Shown: positions 36,995-44,580 of the stretch, in pieces
Numbering within the stretch: the first letter of the stretch is position 1
Layout of the letters: every line of letters starts with the position of its first letter
NCBI GenBank assembly: GCA_031963405.1
Contig: JASSUJ010000001.1
Span: 1,178,001-1,242,000 of the forward strand
Direction: 5' to 3'
DNA length: 64,000 bases
Source of the DNA: JASSUD01 sp031963405
Lineage (GTDB): Bacteria > Pseudomonadota > Gammaproteobacteria > Burkholderiales > Burkholderiaceae
The notes under the pieces: generated by a model
Told to the model about the DNA's origin: nothing
Database searches by the model: none
The model's input: the letters and a program-made list of their open reading frames with translations, nothing else
Translations under genes and position numbers: made by a program

Positions 36995-38407
36995 GTGAGC
37001 CTAAATGATTTTCTGTTTAATTATGTCCTCGTCTTTCTTTTAGTCGGCGTTGGGATATTTTTCACCTTTTACTTCCGCTTTGTTCAAGTACGCGCTTTAG
37101 CGCATAGTGTGCGCATGCTTTGGCAAAAGAGCGACAGCAAAGCAGGTGTAACACCTTTCCAAGCCTTTGCAATTGGCTTAGCTAGCCGCGTCGGCACGGG
37201 CAATATTGTGGGCGTGGCAGTGGCTTTAACGGTCGGTGGGCCAGGCGCGATTTTGTGGATGTGGATCACCGCCTTACTTGGGATGTCATCTGCTTTTGTT
37301 GAAGCAACGCTCGCGCAGATTTTCAAAGTGCCGCATGGGGACAATTCTTTTCGAGGCGGGCCGGCCTATTACATCCGAACCGGTTTAGGTTCGCGATTTT
37401 TTAGTACCTTGTTTGCCCTAGTCTTTGCTGTGACCTTTGGCTTCTCGTTCAATGCCGTGCAGGCACATTCGATTGCCGATGCTTTCCAACAGGCCTTCAG
37501 CATAAGTCCTCAGACGACTAGCCTAATCTTAGTCTTGTTGACTGCACCTATTCTGTTTGGTGGCATCCATCGGGTAAGCCGAGTTTCACAAGTCATTGTG
37601 CCCGTCATGGCATTCGGCTATTTAGCTCTATCAGGCTATGTGGTAGCGCAAAACATCTCGGCTTTACCAGCCATTTTCACGTTGATTTTCAAAACCGCAT
37701 TTGGCGTGCAGCAAGCTGCTGGCGGAATCGCAGGTTATGCCATTAGCCAAGTCATGTTAGTCGGCATCAAACGTGGTTTATTCGCGAATGAAGCAGGCAT
37801 GGGAAGTGCCCCTAACTCAGCGGCCATGGCGACGACTTCCCACCCAATCACGCAAGGCTTATTGCAAATGCTAGGTGTGTTTGTTGACACCATGATTATT
37901 TGCAGCGCCACCGCTTTTATGATTTTGGCATCAGGCCAATATGAAATGGGTATGCAGATGGAAGGAGCGGCCCTCACGCAACGCGCACTGGCTAGCGCGG
38001 TTGGCGGATGGGGTAACGCCTTTATGGCTGCAGCAATTTTCCTCTTTGCCTGGTCATCTATCGTCGGCAATTATGCTTATGCCGAAGGCAATGTCGAATT
38101 TATTTCGCGCAAAAAATTGGTATTACCCTTCTTCCGTATAGCTGTACTGGTTGCAGTCGTGGTTGGTAGCCTTAGCAGTTTGCCCACGGTCTGGAAAATA
38201 GCTGACACCAGTATGGCTGTGATGACCATCATTAATTTGGTGGCCATTGTGCGGCTGAGGAAATATGTATTGGCTGCATGGCAAGACTATAAAGCGCAGC
38301 GTGCAAACGGATTGAACGAGCCTATCTTTGATCTCAGAGTGGTTCCATCAGTCGTCTGTAAGCTAGCTGAAGCTGTATGGGGGAAGAAAGGTAAAGCTAA
38401 CGCCTAG
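36995..38407 (+). CDS. Sodium:alanine/glycine symporter (AGCS family)
   Basis: Na+-coupled uptake of small neutral amino acids (AlsT/DagA type). About 470 residues with ten to eleven membrane segments. Family segments GLASRVGTGNIVGVAVAL, GGPGAILWMW and GLFANEAGMGSAPNSAA are clear. I prefer a GTG start at 36995 because GAGGAGG lies 7 nt before it. The ATG at 36971 in the same frame would place the Shine-Dalgarno inside the gene. In a nutrient-dependent lifestyle it would import alanine or glycine from the host, but that is inference. Confidence 0.92.
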   Translation: MSLNDFLFNYVLVFLLVGVGIFFTFYFRFVQVRALAHSVRMLWQKSDSKAGVTPFQAFAIGLASRVGTGNIVGVAVALTVGGPGAILWMWITALLGMSSAFVEATLAQIFKVPHGDNSFRGGPAYYIRTGLGSRFFSTLFALVFAVTFGFSFNAVQAHSIADAFQQAFSISPQTTSLILVLLTAPILFGGIHRVSRVSQVIVPVMAFGYLALSGYVVAQNISALPAIFTLIFKTAFGVQQAAGGIAGYAISQVMLVGIKRGLFANEAGMGSAPNSAAMATTSHPITQGLLQMLGVFVDTMIICSATAFMILASGQYEMGMQMEGAALTQRALASAVGGWGNAFMAAAIFLFAWSSIVGNYAYAEGNVEFISRKKLVLPFFRIAVLVAVVVGSLSSLPTVWKIADTSMAVMTIINLVAIVRLRKYVLAAWQDYKAQRANGLNEPIFDLRVVPSVVCKLAEAVWGKKGKANA

Positions 38408-38500
38408 TCAATTATTCGTTAGGCTCTTCCCCTCTCGTCATCTCCAAGCTGCATAGCTTCAACCTCATAAAAAGACGGATATTAGACCGCTTTCGGAAGC

Positions 38501-38538
38501 AACTTAGTCAATGGGGCGTAAGCGCTATTGACTAAGTT
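38501..38538. terminator. Bidirectional hairpin at agcS / ankyrin gene junction
   Basis: Perfect 12-bp arms AACTTAGTCAAT and ATTGACTAAGTT with a 14-nt loop. The ankyrin-gene stop codon lies inside the right arm. It probably ends both convergent transcripts. Confidence 0.6.
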
Positions 38539-40031
38539 TGACTAGACAGAGAGTTGCCACTGCTTTTCTGTTTCATGAATTTAATAATCCTTGATAACGC
38601 TTGCACTCTTTCCCTTTCATTTAGGCCAATGATGCCTAACATATCGCTGGCCATCTGCAGTGCATTAGCATTTTCTAAATCGCATAGATGAGGGTTTGCG
38701 CCTTTCTCGAGTAAAAGCACAATAACTCGCAGTATCCCTGCCACTTGTTGCTTTTCAACTGTGCGCAGCATGCTTATTACTTTATGCAAAGCAGTCTTGC
38801 CATCTTGATCTTGTGCGTTAATCAGGGTGGAGGCTACTTGGTTTGCAAGTAAAAACTCAGTGACTTGCCGTACCACTTGCTCATCTACGCCTACAGTCAA
38901 TATATCCATCGCCCAATGCAGCGCAGTAGCTTTCTGTACATCAGGAGCAGTCGGGTCTACGCCTTTCTTGAAAAAAAGCTCAAGGATTTGCAATACTAGT
39001 TGCTCCTTTCCAGCTTCGCCCAGCAAGCTCACTGCCCAATGCAATACAGTAGCATCCTCTGAATCCAGAGCATTAGCGCTTACAACCCTATCAAGAAAAT
39101 ACTGAATGACCTGCAATGGTTGCTCTCTCCCCTCCTCATCTCGCAATATTTGTATTGCCATACTCAACTTGGGCTGCTGGTTTAAATTAAGTCGCCTCCA
39201 AAAGAGATTAGACTTTAAAACTGCTTTTTGCTGCTCAGAAGACTGAATGTCTGTGAAGGGCTTATTAATAGAATCTACCGCGATCTCTGATAAAGCCTCT
39301 AAATTGGGCTTCATTCCTTTGACTAACTCAAGAATAATTTCAGCAGAGGAGAGAAATATTTTCTGATGCTCTTGTAATTTCTGACTTTCTTCTAACATCT
39401 GCTTATTTAATAAATCCTCTTCATACATAGCTTGTAATCGAGCATTTGTACTGTTTGAGATTTGAGCTTCTTCGGCCTTAGGTGGTTCTACAAGAAGTTT
39501 TGCAATAGTGGGAATATGGCCTTTCACTAATGGAGGATAATATTTTTGCCCCTTAAGCGACTGATACATTAGCTCACGGAGTTGACAAAAATAAGGTTTT
39601 TTCCAAAAGAAATAATTGTTTGCAAAAAATTTTTTACGCTCTTCCTTATTGGCTTTAAAGTGTTGGTCTAAATATCTATAAATATAAGCATCAATAGGAT
39701 TATGTAAGGCCTTATTAACTTTACTAAAAGCAAATTTAGACTGAATAGGTAACTCTTGACATATAGCTTCTAATATTTCTGGAAACAAATTATCAAGAGA
39801 AATAGCCTGAGTTCTAAAGAGATTATTTATACCTTTTTCGTGATTATAATTTGATGCATTAAGAGGATTTTTTAAATCTTTAAAGGAAGATGAGGAATTT
39901 AAGCTACCTGAGCGTGAGCTTCCTAAGCCTGTAGAAGAAGTATTAGCGCCTTCAGGCTGGCTACTGTTATCAGTACCCAAAGCACCTGAATCTATTAATG
40001 TCTGGGGGCTTAAAAATTTAGGACCTGCCAT
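38532..40031 (-). CDS. F-box-like and ankyrin-repeat protein, candidate type III effector
   Basis: Not a gene I recognise by name. The 499 residues begin MAGPKFLSPQ, then a Ser/Gly/Asn-rich stretch to about residue 60. Residues 80-121 resemble an F-box (LFPEILEAICQELP … FAFSKVNKALHNP … YIYRYL). Residues about 120-300 are helical and charged. From about 312 there are three to four ankyrin-like units (ATVLHWAVSLL, ATALHWAMDIL, KTALHKVISML, NALQMASDML), each 42-45 residues long instead of 33. AAGGAG precedes the ATG. A perfect TTCG-N16-TTCG box lies 260 bp upstream. The N-terminal half is AT-rich, while the ankyrin part is closer to chromosomal composition. F-box plus ankyrin suggests hijacking of host ubiquitin ligase; this is inference. 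Confidence 0.75.
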   Translation of the reverse strand: MAGPKFLSPQTLIDSGALGTDNSSQPEGANTSSTGLGSSRSGSLNSSSSFKDLKNPLNASNYNHEKGINNLFRTQAISLDNLFPEILEAICQELPIQSKFAFSKVNKALHNPIDAYIYRYLDQHFKANKEERKKFFANNYFFWKKPYFCQLRELMYQSLKGQKYYPPLVKGHIPTIAKLLVEPPKAEEAQISNSTNARLQAMYEEDLLNKQMLEESQKLQEHQKIFLSSAEIILELVKGMKPNLEALSEIAVDSINKPFTDIQSSEQQKAVLKSNLFWRRLNLNQQPKLSMAIQILRDEEGREQPLQVIQYFLDRVVSANALDSEDATVLHWAVSLLGEAGKEQLVLQILELFFKKGVDPTAPDVQKATALHWAMDILTVGVDEQVVRQVTEFLLANQVASTLINAQDQDGKTALHKVISMLRTVEKQQVAGILRVIVLLLEKGANPHLCDLENANALQMASDMLGIIGLNERERVQALSRIIKFMKQKSSGNSLSSQT

Positions 40032-40253
40032 TCTTTATACTCCTTCAATGATTAGTGCTCGCTGGATCCCTATAATTTCCTCATTGATTGCCTTAAATCA
40101 CAGCATGCAAATGCTACCCATGGCTTTACTCTGGCCTTATTGCATAGAAAATAAAAATAAGACGGCACCATTCATCTGCCGACCGCGTTTAGCACATCGT
40201 CTAGAGCAGCAAGGAATGCCTAATTTTTTTCCATATGAACTTCACCAACTAAG

Positions 40254-40314
40254 AAGATAGGATTTTTTTAAGCTGATCCAGTCAGTTTTACGAAAATTTT
40301 TCTAGGAAAACGAA
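40254..40314 (-). promoter_or_regulatory. hrpII/PIP-type promoter of the F-box/ankyrin gene
   Basis: On the minus strand TTCG-N16-TTCG at 40314-40291, i.e. TTCGT-N15-TTCGT, then 30 nt, then TATCTT (40259-40254) as a YANNNT -10-like box. The spacing fits the 30-32 nt rule for HrpX/HrpB-dependent PIP-box promoters. The leader to the ATG would be about 215 nt. Confidence 0.6.
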
Positions 40315-40381
40315 TAAAAGACGTGTCAATATTTAATTTTTTTGGCTATGAAAAAACTCAATATTTTTTTAGTCACACGGT

Positions 40382-40444
40382 TTCGTTAGAGGGAGAAATC
40401 CATTGAAAGCTAGCATGAGGAGCTTGCTCATATCGTTTCATTTT
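40382..40444 (+). promoter_or_regulatory. Degenerate hrpII-like box upstream of second candidate effector
   Basis: TTCG (40382-40385), 16 nt, then ATTG (two mismatches to TTCG); CATTTT follows 33 nt after it. The segment TTCG(T/C)TA-A-GGA resembles the perfect box at 44390-44413. One half-site is poor, so this is only a candidate. Confidence 0.3.
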
Positions 40445-40520
40445 TTTCAAAAGAAGACTTGATTTTCTTTTAGATTGAAGTGCAGCGAAGAAAAATTATT
40501 GAATAATAGGAGGTATAGAA

Positions 40521-40559
40521 ATGGTGGTTACTACTCAATACATTTTCTCATTGTTATAA
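40521..40559 (+). CDS. Mini-ORF with strong ribosome binding site (possible leader peptide)
   Basis: Twelve codons, MVVTTQYIFSLL, with AGGAGG 7 nt before the ATG, lying 73 bp before the second candidate effector gene. The Shine-Dalgarno is better than that of the large gene. It might be a leader peptide coupling or tuning translation, or may not be expressed. Confidence 0.3.
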   Translation: MVVTTQYIFSLL

Positions 40560-40632
40560 AAAATTAGATTTTTGATCGGCCAGCTTATTCTTTTGTGGTA
40601 AAACTCTGCCAAAAACTATAGCAAGGAAAAAT

Positions 40633-42351
40633 ATGACTGGCCCTATCACGCAATATTCTTCAGCATCAACTCCAATAAAAAAAAGTTTAGCTCCTTTACC
40701 AAACTCAGAAAAAGAACAAGACGAGCCTTTAATTCTTGGCAATTTATCTCCCGCCGGCCTAAACCCCAGACTACCAATAGAGTTATTGATTCAGATTAGT
40801 GAAGAGATAAAGAATGATGAAAAAGCGCTAAAGGCTTGGATTGCCGCTTTTATTACTCCTGCCCAACAATATTTGGACAAAGAAAATCCACTCACGATTA
40901 ATTTAAGATCTTTGTTTCTTTTACAGAAATGGTTACCCGCATCGTTACAAGAATTGGCTCTTCTACAGGGAAAAGATTTGCGCCAAGCAGCTATAACTCT
41001 ACCTATGAGGAAAACACAAAATACGACCCTGCAGCAGGTCAAGATGCTTTTCTCTAGGGCTCAAAAATCATCTGCACCTCTATCCACTTCCACTGTTAGC
41101 AGCCTTCGCATCAATAAAGCATTAATTGAACGCTATATTTGGGTACTGCCTCATCTACAAAATTTCGCCGAATTTCAGCAGCTGCTCGATAATTTGAGCC
41201 TTCAGTTAACCTTTAGTGACAAAGTTGCGCCTACAGTAGAAGAAAAACTATTTATCGACTGGGTAAAACAAAAGTTTGCGGAAAACCTAGCTGCGATACC
41301 GCTTCAATTTTGGTACAAAACAGTTAATTTATGCCTAACGTCGACAGAAAAAACGTCTGATACCGCTCCCAATGATTTATGGTCATTTATATTAGAGCTG
41401 ACTAACAAGCTAGCTGTTTGTGATAAAACTGTCGCTAGCAATACAGCTGATGCCCTCAATGAAATTACTGCTCCCTCACCAATATCACTTATCGATGTAT
41501 TGTTAGGAATCAGCAGAAGGTATTTAAGCGAAGACTGGCAAAAGCATTTGCCCCAGATATCAGTCAGTGCTTTGCTTGAGTTATTCAATAAATATTTGCC
41601 AAATTTGTCTGATAAAGATTTTTTTTCTTTAGCAATCGAGTTAATACAAGGCTTCTTTCCCAAATTAGCAAATAATCGAGACAAGACGGATGAAATTGAT
41701 CTTCGTCAACCTCTACCACAATCGCTTTTTTATTTCATGAAAGCTCAATCTCAAAATTTATCTGAAGAAAAAGCCAATCTCTTATTTATCAAAATTGCAG
41801 AGAATTTAAGTTATTGGCCGGGAAATATACAGTACGAATTCTACGTCGAACTTGAGGAAAGGATAGAAAAATTAATGGCAATAGAAAATTATTCTTTATT
41901 AATTTTGGCGATACAAAATTTCCAGAATTGGCCATCCGCAATACAAGGTAAATTTTATGTAAAGCTCATAAAAGTATGGTTATACAGCAATACAGCAGAA
42001 TTATTGCTCGCTGCTATTAAATTCTCGCGCAACTGGCATTCAGATTTTATTATAGCTAGAGGTTTTTTTAACTCTATAAAAAACAGATTTTTGTCAGAAT
42101 TACCCGTTGAATCACTGCAACCTATATTGATAGCATTAATTCATGAACTTCCATACTGGGAAAAACTCTTGTTGGGATGGGGAGGAACTGCACCCTACCG
42201 CATAAAAAAAGCAATTACGAGCGCATTACAAGAGCAGCTTTCTCGAATAAGAATTTCAAATTCAAGATTGATTGAAAATAATGTGCTTAAAGTCGCACTA
42301 GAATCCCAACCTGATATTTTACCTTCTTTACATCAAGCCTCTTTAGAATAA
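40633..42351 (+). CDS. F-box-like protein with W-P helical repeats, candidate type III effector
   Basis: Unrecognised. The 572 residues begin MTGPITQYSSASTP, the same M-x-G-P opening as its two neighbours, followed by a Ser/Pro-rich tract. Residues about 44-81 are F-box-like (LNPRLPIELLIQISEEI … ALKAWIAAF). The rest is predicted all-helical. Between about residues 390 and 515 a repeat of 32-44 residues recurs: YWPGNIQYEFYVEL, NWPSAIQGKFYVKL, NWHSDFIIARGFF, YWEKLLLGW. AAGGAAAAAT precedes the ATG. No signal peptide or membrane segment. Strongly AT-rich against the neighbouring chromosome. A role inside a eukaryotic host is plausible but inferred. Confidence 0.7.
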   Translation: MTGPITQYSSASTPIKKSLAPLPNSEKEQDEPLILGNLSPAGLNPRLPIELLIQISEEIKNDEKALKAWIAAFITPAQQYLDKENPLTINLRSLFLLQKWLPASLQELALLQGKDLRQAAITLPMRKTQNTTLQQVKMLFSRAQKSSAPLSTSTVSSLRINKALIERYIWVLPHLQNFAEFQQLLDNLSLQLTFSDKVAPTVEEKLFIDWVKQKFAENLAAIPLQFWYKTVNLCLTSTEKTSDTAPNDLWSFILELTNKLAVCDKTVASNTADALNEITAPSPISLIDVLLGISRRYLSEDWQKHLPQISVSALLELFNKYLPNLSDKDFFSLAIELIQGFFPKLANNRDKTDEIDLRQPLPQSLFYFMKAQSQNLSEEKANLLFIKIAENLSYWPGNIQYEFYVELEERIEKLMAIENYSLLILAIQNFQNWPSAIQGKFYVKLIKVWLYSNTAELLLAAIKFSRNWHSDFIIARGFFNSIKNRFLSELPVESLQPILIALIHELPYWEKLLLGWGGTAPYRIKKAITSALQEQLSRIRISNSRLIENNVLKVALESQPDILPSLHQASLE

Positions 42352-42474
42352 TGATCAATCCACCGCTATATTTTAAATAAATTTATTAAAGTCTATTTTC
42401 TATTACCTAATAGATAATTTTTTATTTTTTTAATTCAATTTAAAACAAAAAACCATAAGAAAATTATTTCATAA

Positions 42475-42558
42475 AAAAGCGCTGCCCAGTTAAATAATTT
42501 ACTGACCCTTAACTTATTTTAGCCATTTATAAAAATTATTCCTACTGGCAGCGCTTTT
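42475..42558. terminator. Long-loop inverted repeat between two convergent candidate effectors
   Basis: AAAAGCGCTGCCCAGT (42475-42490) pairs with ACTGGCAGCGCTTTT (42544-42558) with one bulged base, around a 53-nt AT-rich loop. It lies between two convergent stop codons. A-runs on the left and T/A-runs on the right could let it end transcription both ways. Confidence 0.5.
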
Positions 42559-42631
42559 AAAAAACATCTTGACAAAATTAACGAAACATCATAATTTAAT
42601 AGCATTTAAAAAAATTAAAAAATGCTTTAAA

Positions 42632-44299
42632 TCAACGCTTAGGTGTTACTCGCTCAAAATTTGCCTGGGTACTCATAGCTCCACTACCTGCATCCCTGTT
42701 CTCAGTAACTCGAAAATTTTTCCTTTTCTCTGGGGGCGGAAATTCAAAATCACCGTCTTTGACAACTTTAACCTCTTCTATATCTACGATTTGCACGCGA
42801 AATTTCCACTCACTCTTAAACTGCTTTTCACTTTGACTGTCAGTTTCACTTAAATTTACACTTACACTGTCATTTAAACTTACGGCGTCATGGTCACTTT
42901 CGCTTTTGCCTAAATAACCAAAGAAATTAATTCCCTCATTAGCTATATAGCACTGAAAATTTTGATGATTTACTGGAGGATTATCTTTCTCTTCTAGACC
43001 TTTATCGTATTGAGCAAGAATATAAACGTTTTCCGTATTATCTTCGCTCCATTCTTGCCCATCTTCGCCAGCTCCAATAGCTTTTTTTATTTTTTCTCTT
43101 AATCCCTCCCTTCCCATATATCTTCCACCACTTACATTATTTTCTAGGGCTGCAATATGGCATACGACTGGATTTTGTCTCCGCTTATCTAGAACTATAG
43201 TGCATCCACCTAACGGACTTGTCCAAAAATGCTGCGCTTTGTCACCAAGCTCTATTTTAGTTGTGCTTCCCTTAACAAAGGGTAACGAATAAAACGGGAG
43301 AGAAAGTTTGTCAATAATCGCCGAAGAAACATTAGGGTTCCAATCCGAAGAAGTGCGGATTAACGTAATCCCATTTTCAGAAGAGCCCTCAGCCAAAACA
43401 TTAGCAGGAGGAGAGTAAGGGACAACTATATATCGATATATTCCAGGCGTTGTAAGTTGATCGCTTTCTAACCATTTAGTTGAAATTATAGCTTTCGTTT
43501 CCAAAACATCTTTTGGGGATTTTATAAGACTTTCTTTTAATTCAAAAATTCTTAAAAGATCCTCTTTCGTTTCAAGAGTAAAGAAAAACTCCTCTCTCTG
43601 TTTTTCAAGCATAGTAAAGCTACCTTTTATCTCTTTCCGTATATTTGCTATATCATCTGGAGACAATCGCTCTATTAGACTTTGATATGCAATTTTCGCC
43701 GATGCTTGAATTAATGATTGAGATGGTTGTCTTTCTTTATTTTGATTAGCTATCTTTATTAGTTTAGCGTGCTCGTCCTGATAAACTTGGACAGCACGCT
43801 TTGCGTTGGTATGCGTTGCATTTGCTCTCGCTAGTTTTGTAGCTAGCACGATCTTATTTTCCTCCATCCCTTTTAGCACGATGCTAAGATCATTAAACGC
43901 TCTGGCAAACCTTACATCGTTTGGATCCGCATTTAAATATTCCTCTTCCAATTCACGCATTTCGTCTTGCGTCTTTTTAAAATCTTGTATTGCCTTTTTC
44001 AGTTCTCCTTCTATTGGCTCAAATTCTCTTGAAGCTTTCGCAATGTCTTCTTTCAATTCTTTAAGTTTTTTTTCTGAGCCTTGAAGTTTATTTTCCATAT
44101 TTACCGACTTCTTAATTACTGGGGCAGAAGTCGGTGGCTGCCCATCGCCTTGTGATCTAAGACTCGGAAAAAGCATTAGCCTGCTATCTGGCCTTTTTGA
44201 AGTCTCGGCTGAAGCACTGTTACTCGACTCACCAGCATTTGAAGAAGGTTCACTTTCAACGTACTTTTCTGATGGGGAATTACCAATAGGACCTGCCAT
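42632..44299 (-). CDS. Coiled-coil protein of unknown function, candidate type III effector
   Basis: Unrecognised. The 555 residues begin MAGPIGNSPSEKYVE, then a Ser-rich disordered tract to about residue 65. Residues about 72-180 form a long heptad-like coiled coil (ENKLQGSEKKLKELKEDI … DEMRELEEEYLN). The C-terminal half is mixed alpha/beta with WTSPLGGCTIVL, NPVVCHIAAL and YIANEGINFFGYLG, and ends in a basic tail. No signal peptide or membrane segment. AAGGAGTGATCC precedes the ATG. A perfect TTCG-N16-TTCG box with a -10-like TAGTCT lies just upstream, predicting a leader of about 45 nt. The GGC and VVCH segments might be catalytic, but I cannot name a fold. Confidence 0.7.
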   Translation of the reverse strand: MAGPIGNSPSEKYVESEPSSNAGESSNSASAETSKRPDSRLMLFPSLRSQGDGQPPTSAPVIKKSVNMENKLQGSEKKLKELKEDIAKASREFEPIEGELKKAIQDFKKTQDEMRELEEEYLNADPNDVRFARAFNDLSIVLKGMEENKIVLATKLARANATHTNAKRAVQVYQDEHAKLIKIANQNKERQPSQSLIQASAKIAYQSLIERLSPDDIANIRKEIKGSFTMLEKQREEFFFTLETKEDLLRIFELKESLIKSPKDVLETKAIISTKWLESDQLTTPGIYRYIVVPYSPPANVLAEGSSENGITLIRTSSDWNPNVSSAIIDKLSLPFYSLPFVKGSTTKIELGDKAQHFWTSPLGGCTIVLDKRRQNPVVCHIAALENNVSGGRYMGREGLREKIKKAIGAGEDGQEWSEDNTENVYILAQYDKGLEEKDNPPVNHQNFQCYIANEGINFFGYLGKSESDHDAVSLNDSVSVNLSETDSQSEKQFKSEWKFRVQIVDIEEVKVVKDGDFEFPPPEKRKNFRVTENRDAGSGAMSTQANFERVTPKR

Positions 44300-44350
44300 G
44301 GATCACTCCTTAGTAAATTAAGATGCTAATTAATATCTAACTAGGTACAA

Positions 44351-44413
44351 AGACTAGCTTTATTAAGTAGTACTTCCTTTACATAAATACGAAGATTCTT
44401 TCCGTATAGCGAA
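44351..44413 (-). promoter_or_regulatory. hrpII/PIP-type promoter of the coiled-coil gene
   Basis: On the minus strand TTCG-N16-TTCG at 44413-44390 (TTCGC-N15-TTCGT), then 32 nt, then TAGTCT (44356-44351) as YANNNT. This fits the PIP-box rule TTCGB-N15-TTCGB-N30-32-YANNNT. The box is 91 bp from the ATG. Confidence 0.65.
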
Positions 44414-44580
44414 CTTTTTCTTAAATCATTAATTAAATTTCGCAGAAAAAGAGCACCTTTCTTTTGGGCATGCAGACATGCCATACCCCTTATTGGTATT
44501 GGCACTTTTATGGCGAAGAACTTCGGAAGATGGGCAGCTAATTGAGATTCTGAGTTGCAGCTACTAATGATGGTCTGCTG

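Larger units (their letters stand above)
40032..40632. other. AT-rich divergent control region between two candidate effector genes
   Basis: Six hundred bp between divergent genes. It holds the hrpII/PIP-type box for the minus-strand gene, a degenerate box for the plus-strand gene, and a 12-codon mini-ORF with strong Shine-Dalgarno (40521-40559). I find no other convincing gene. Confidence 0.6.

Noticed and set aside
40048..40260. 70-codon plus-strand frame in the effector control region
   Set aside because: It has no ribosome binding site and no recognisable features, and lies antisense to the predicted leader of the F-box/ankyrin gene.
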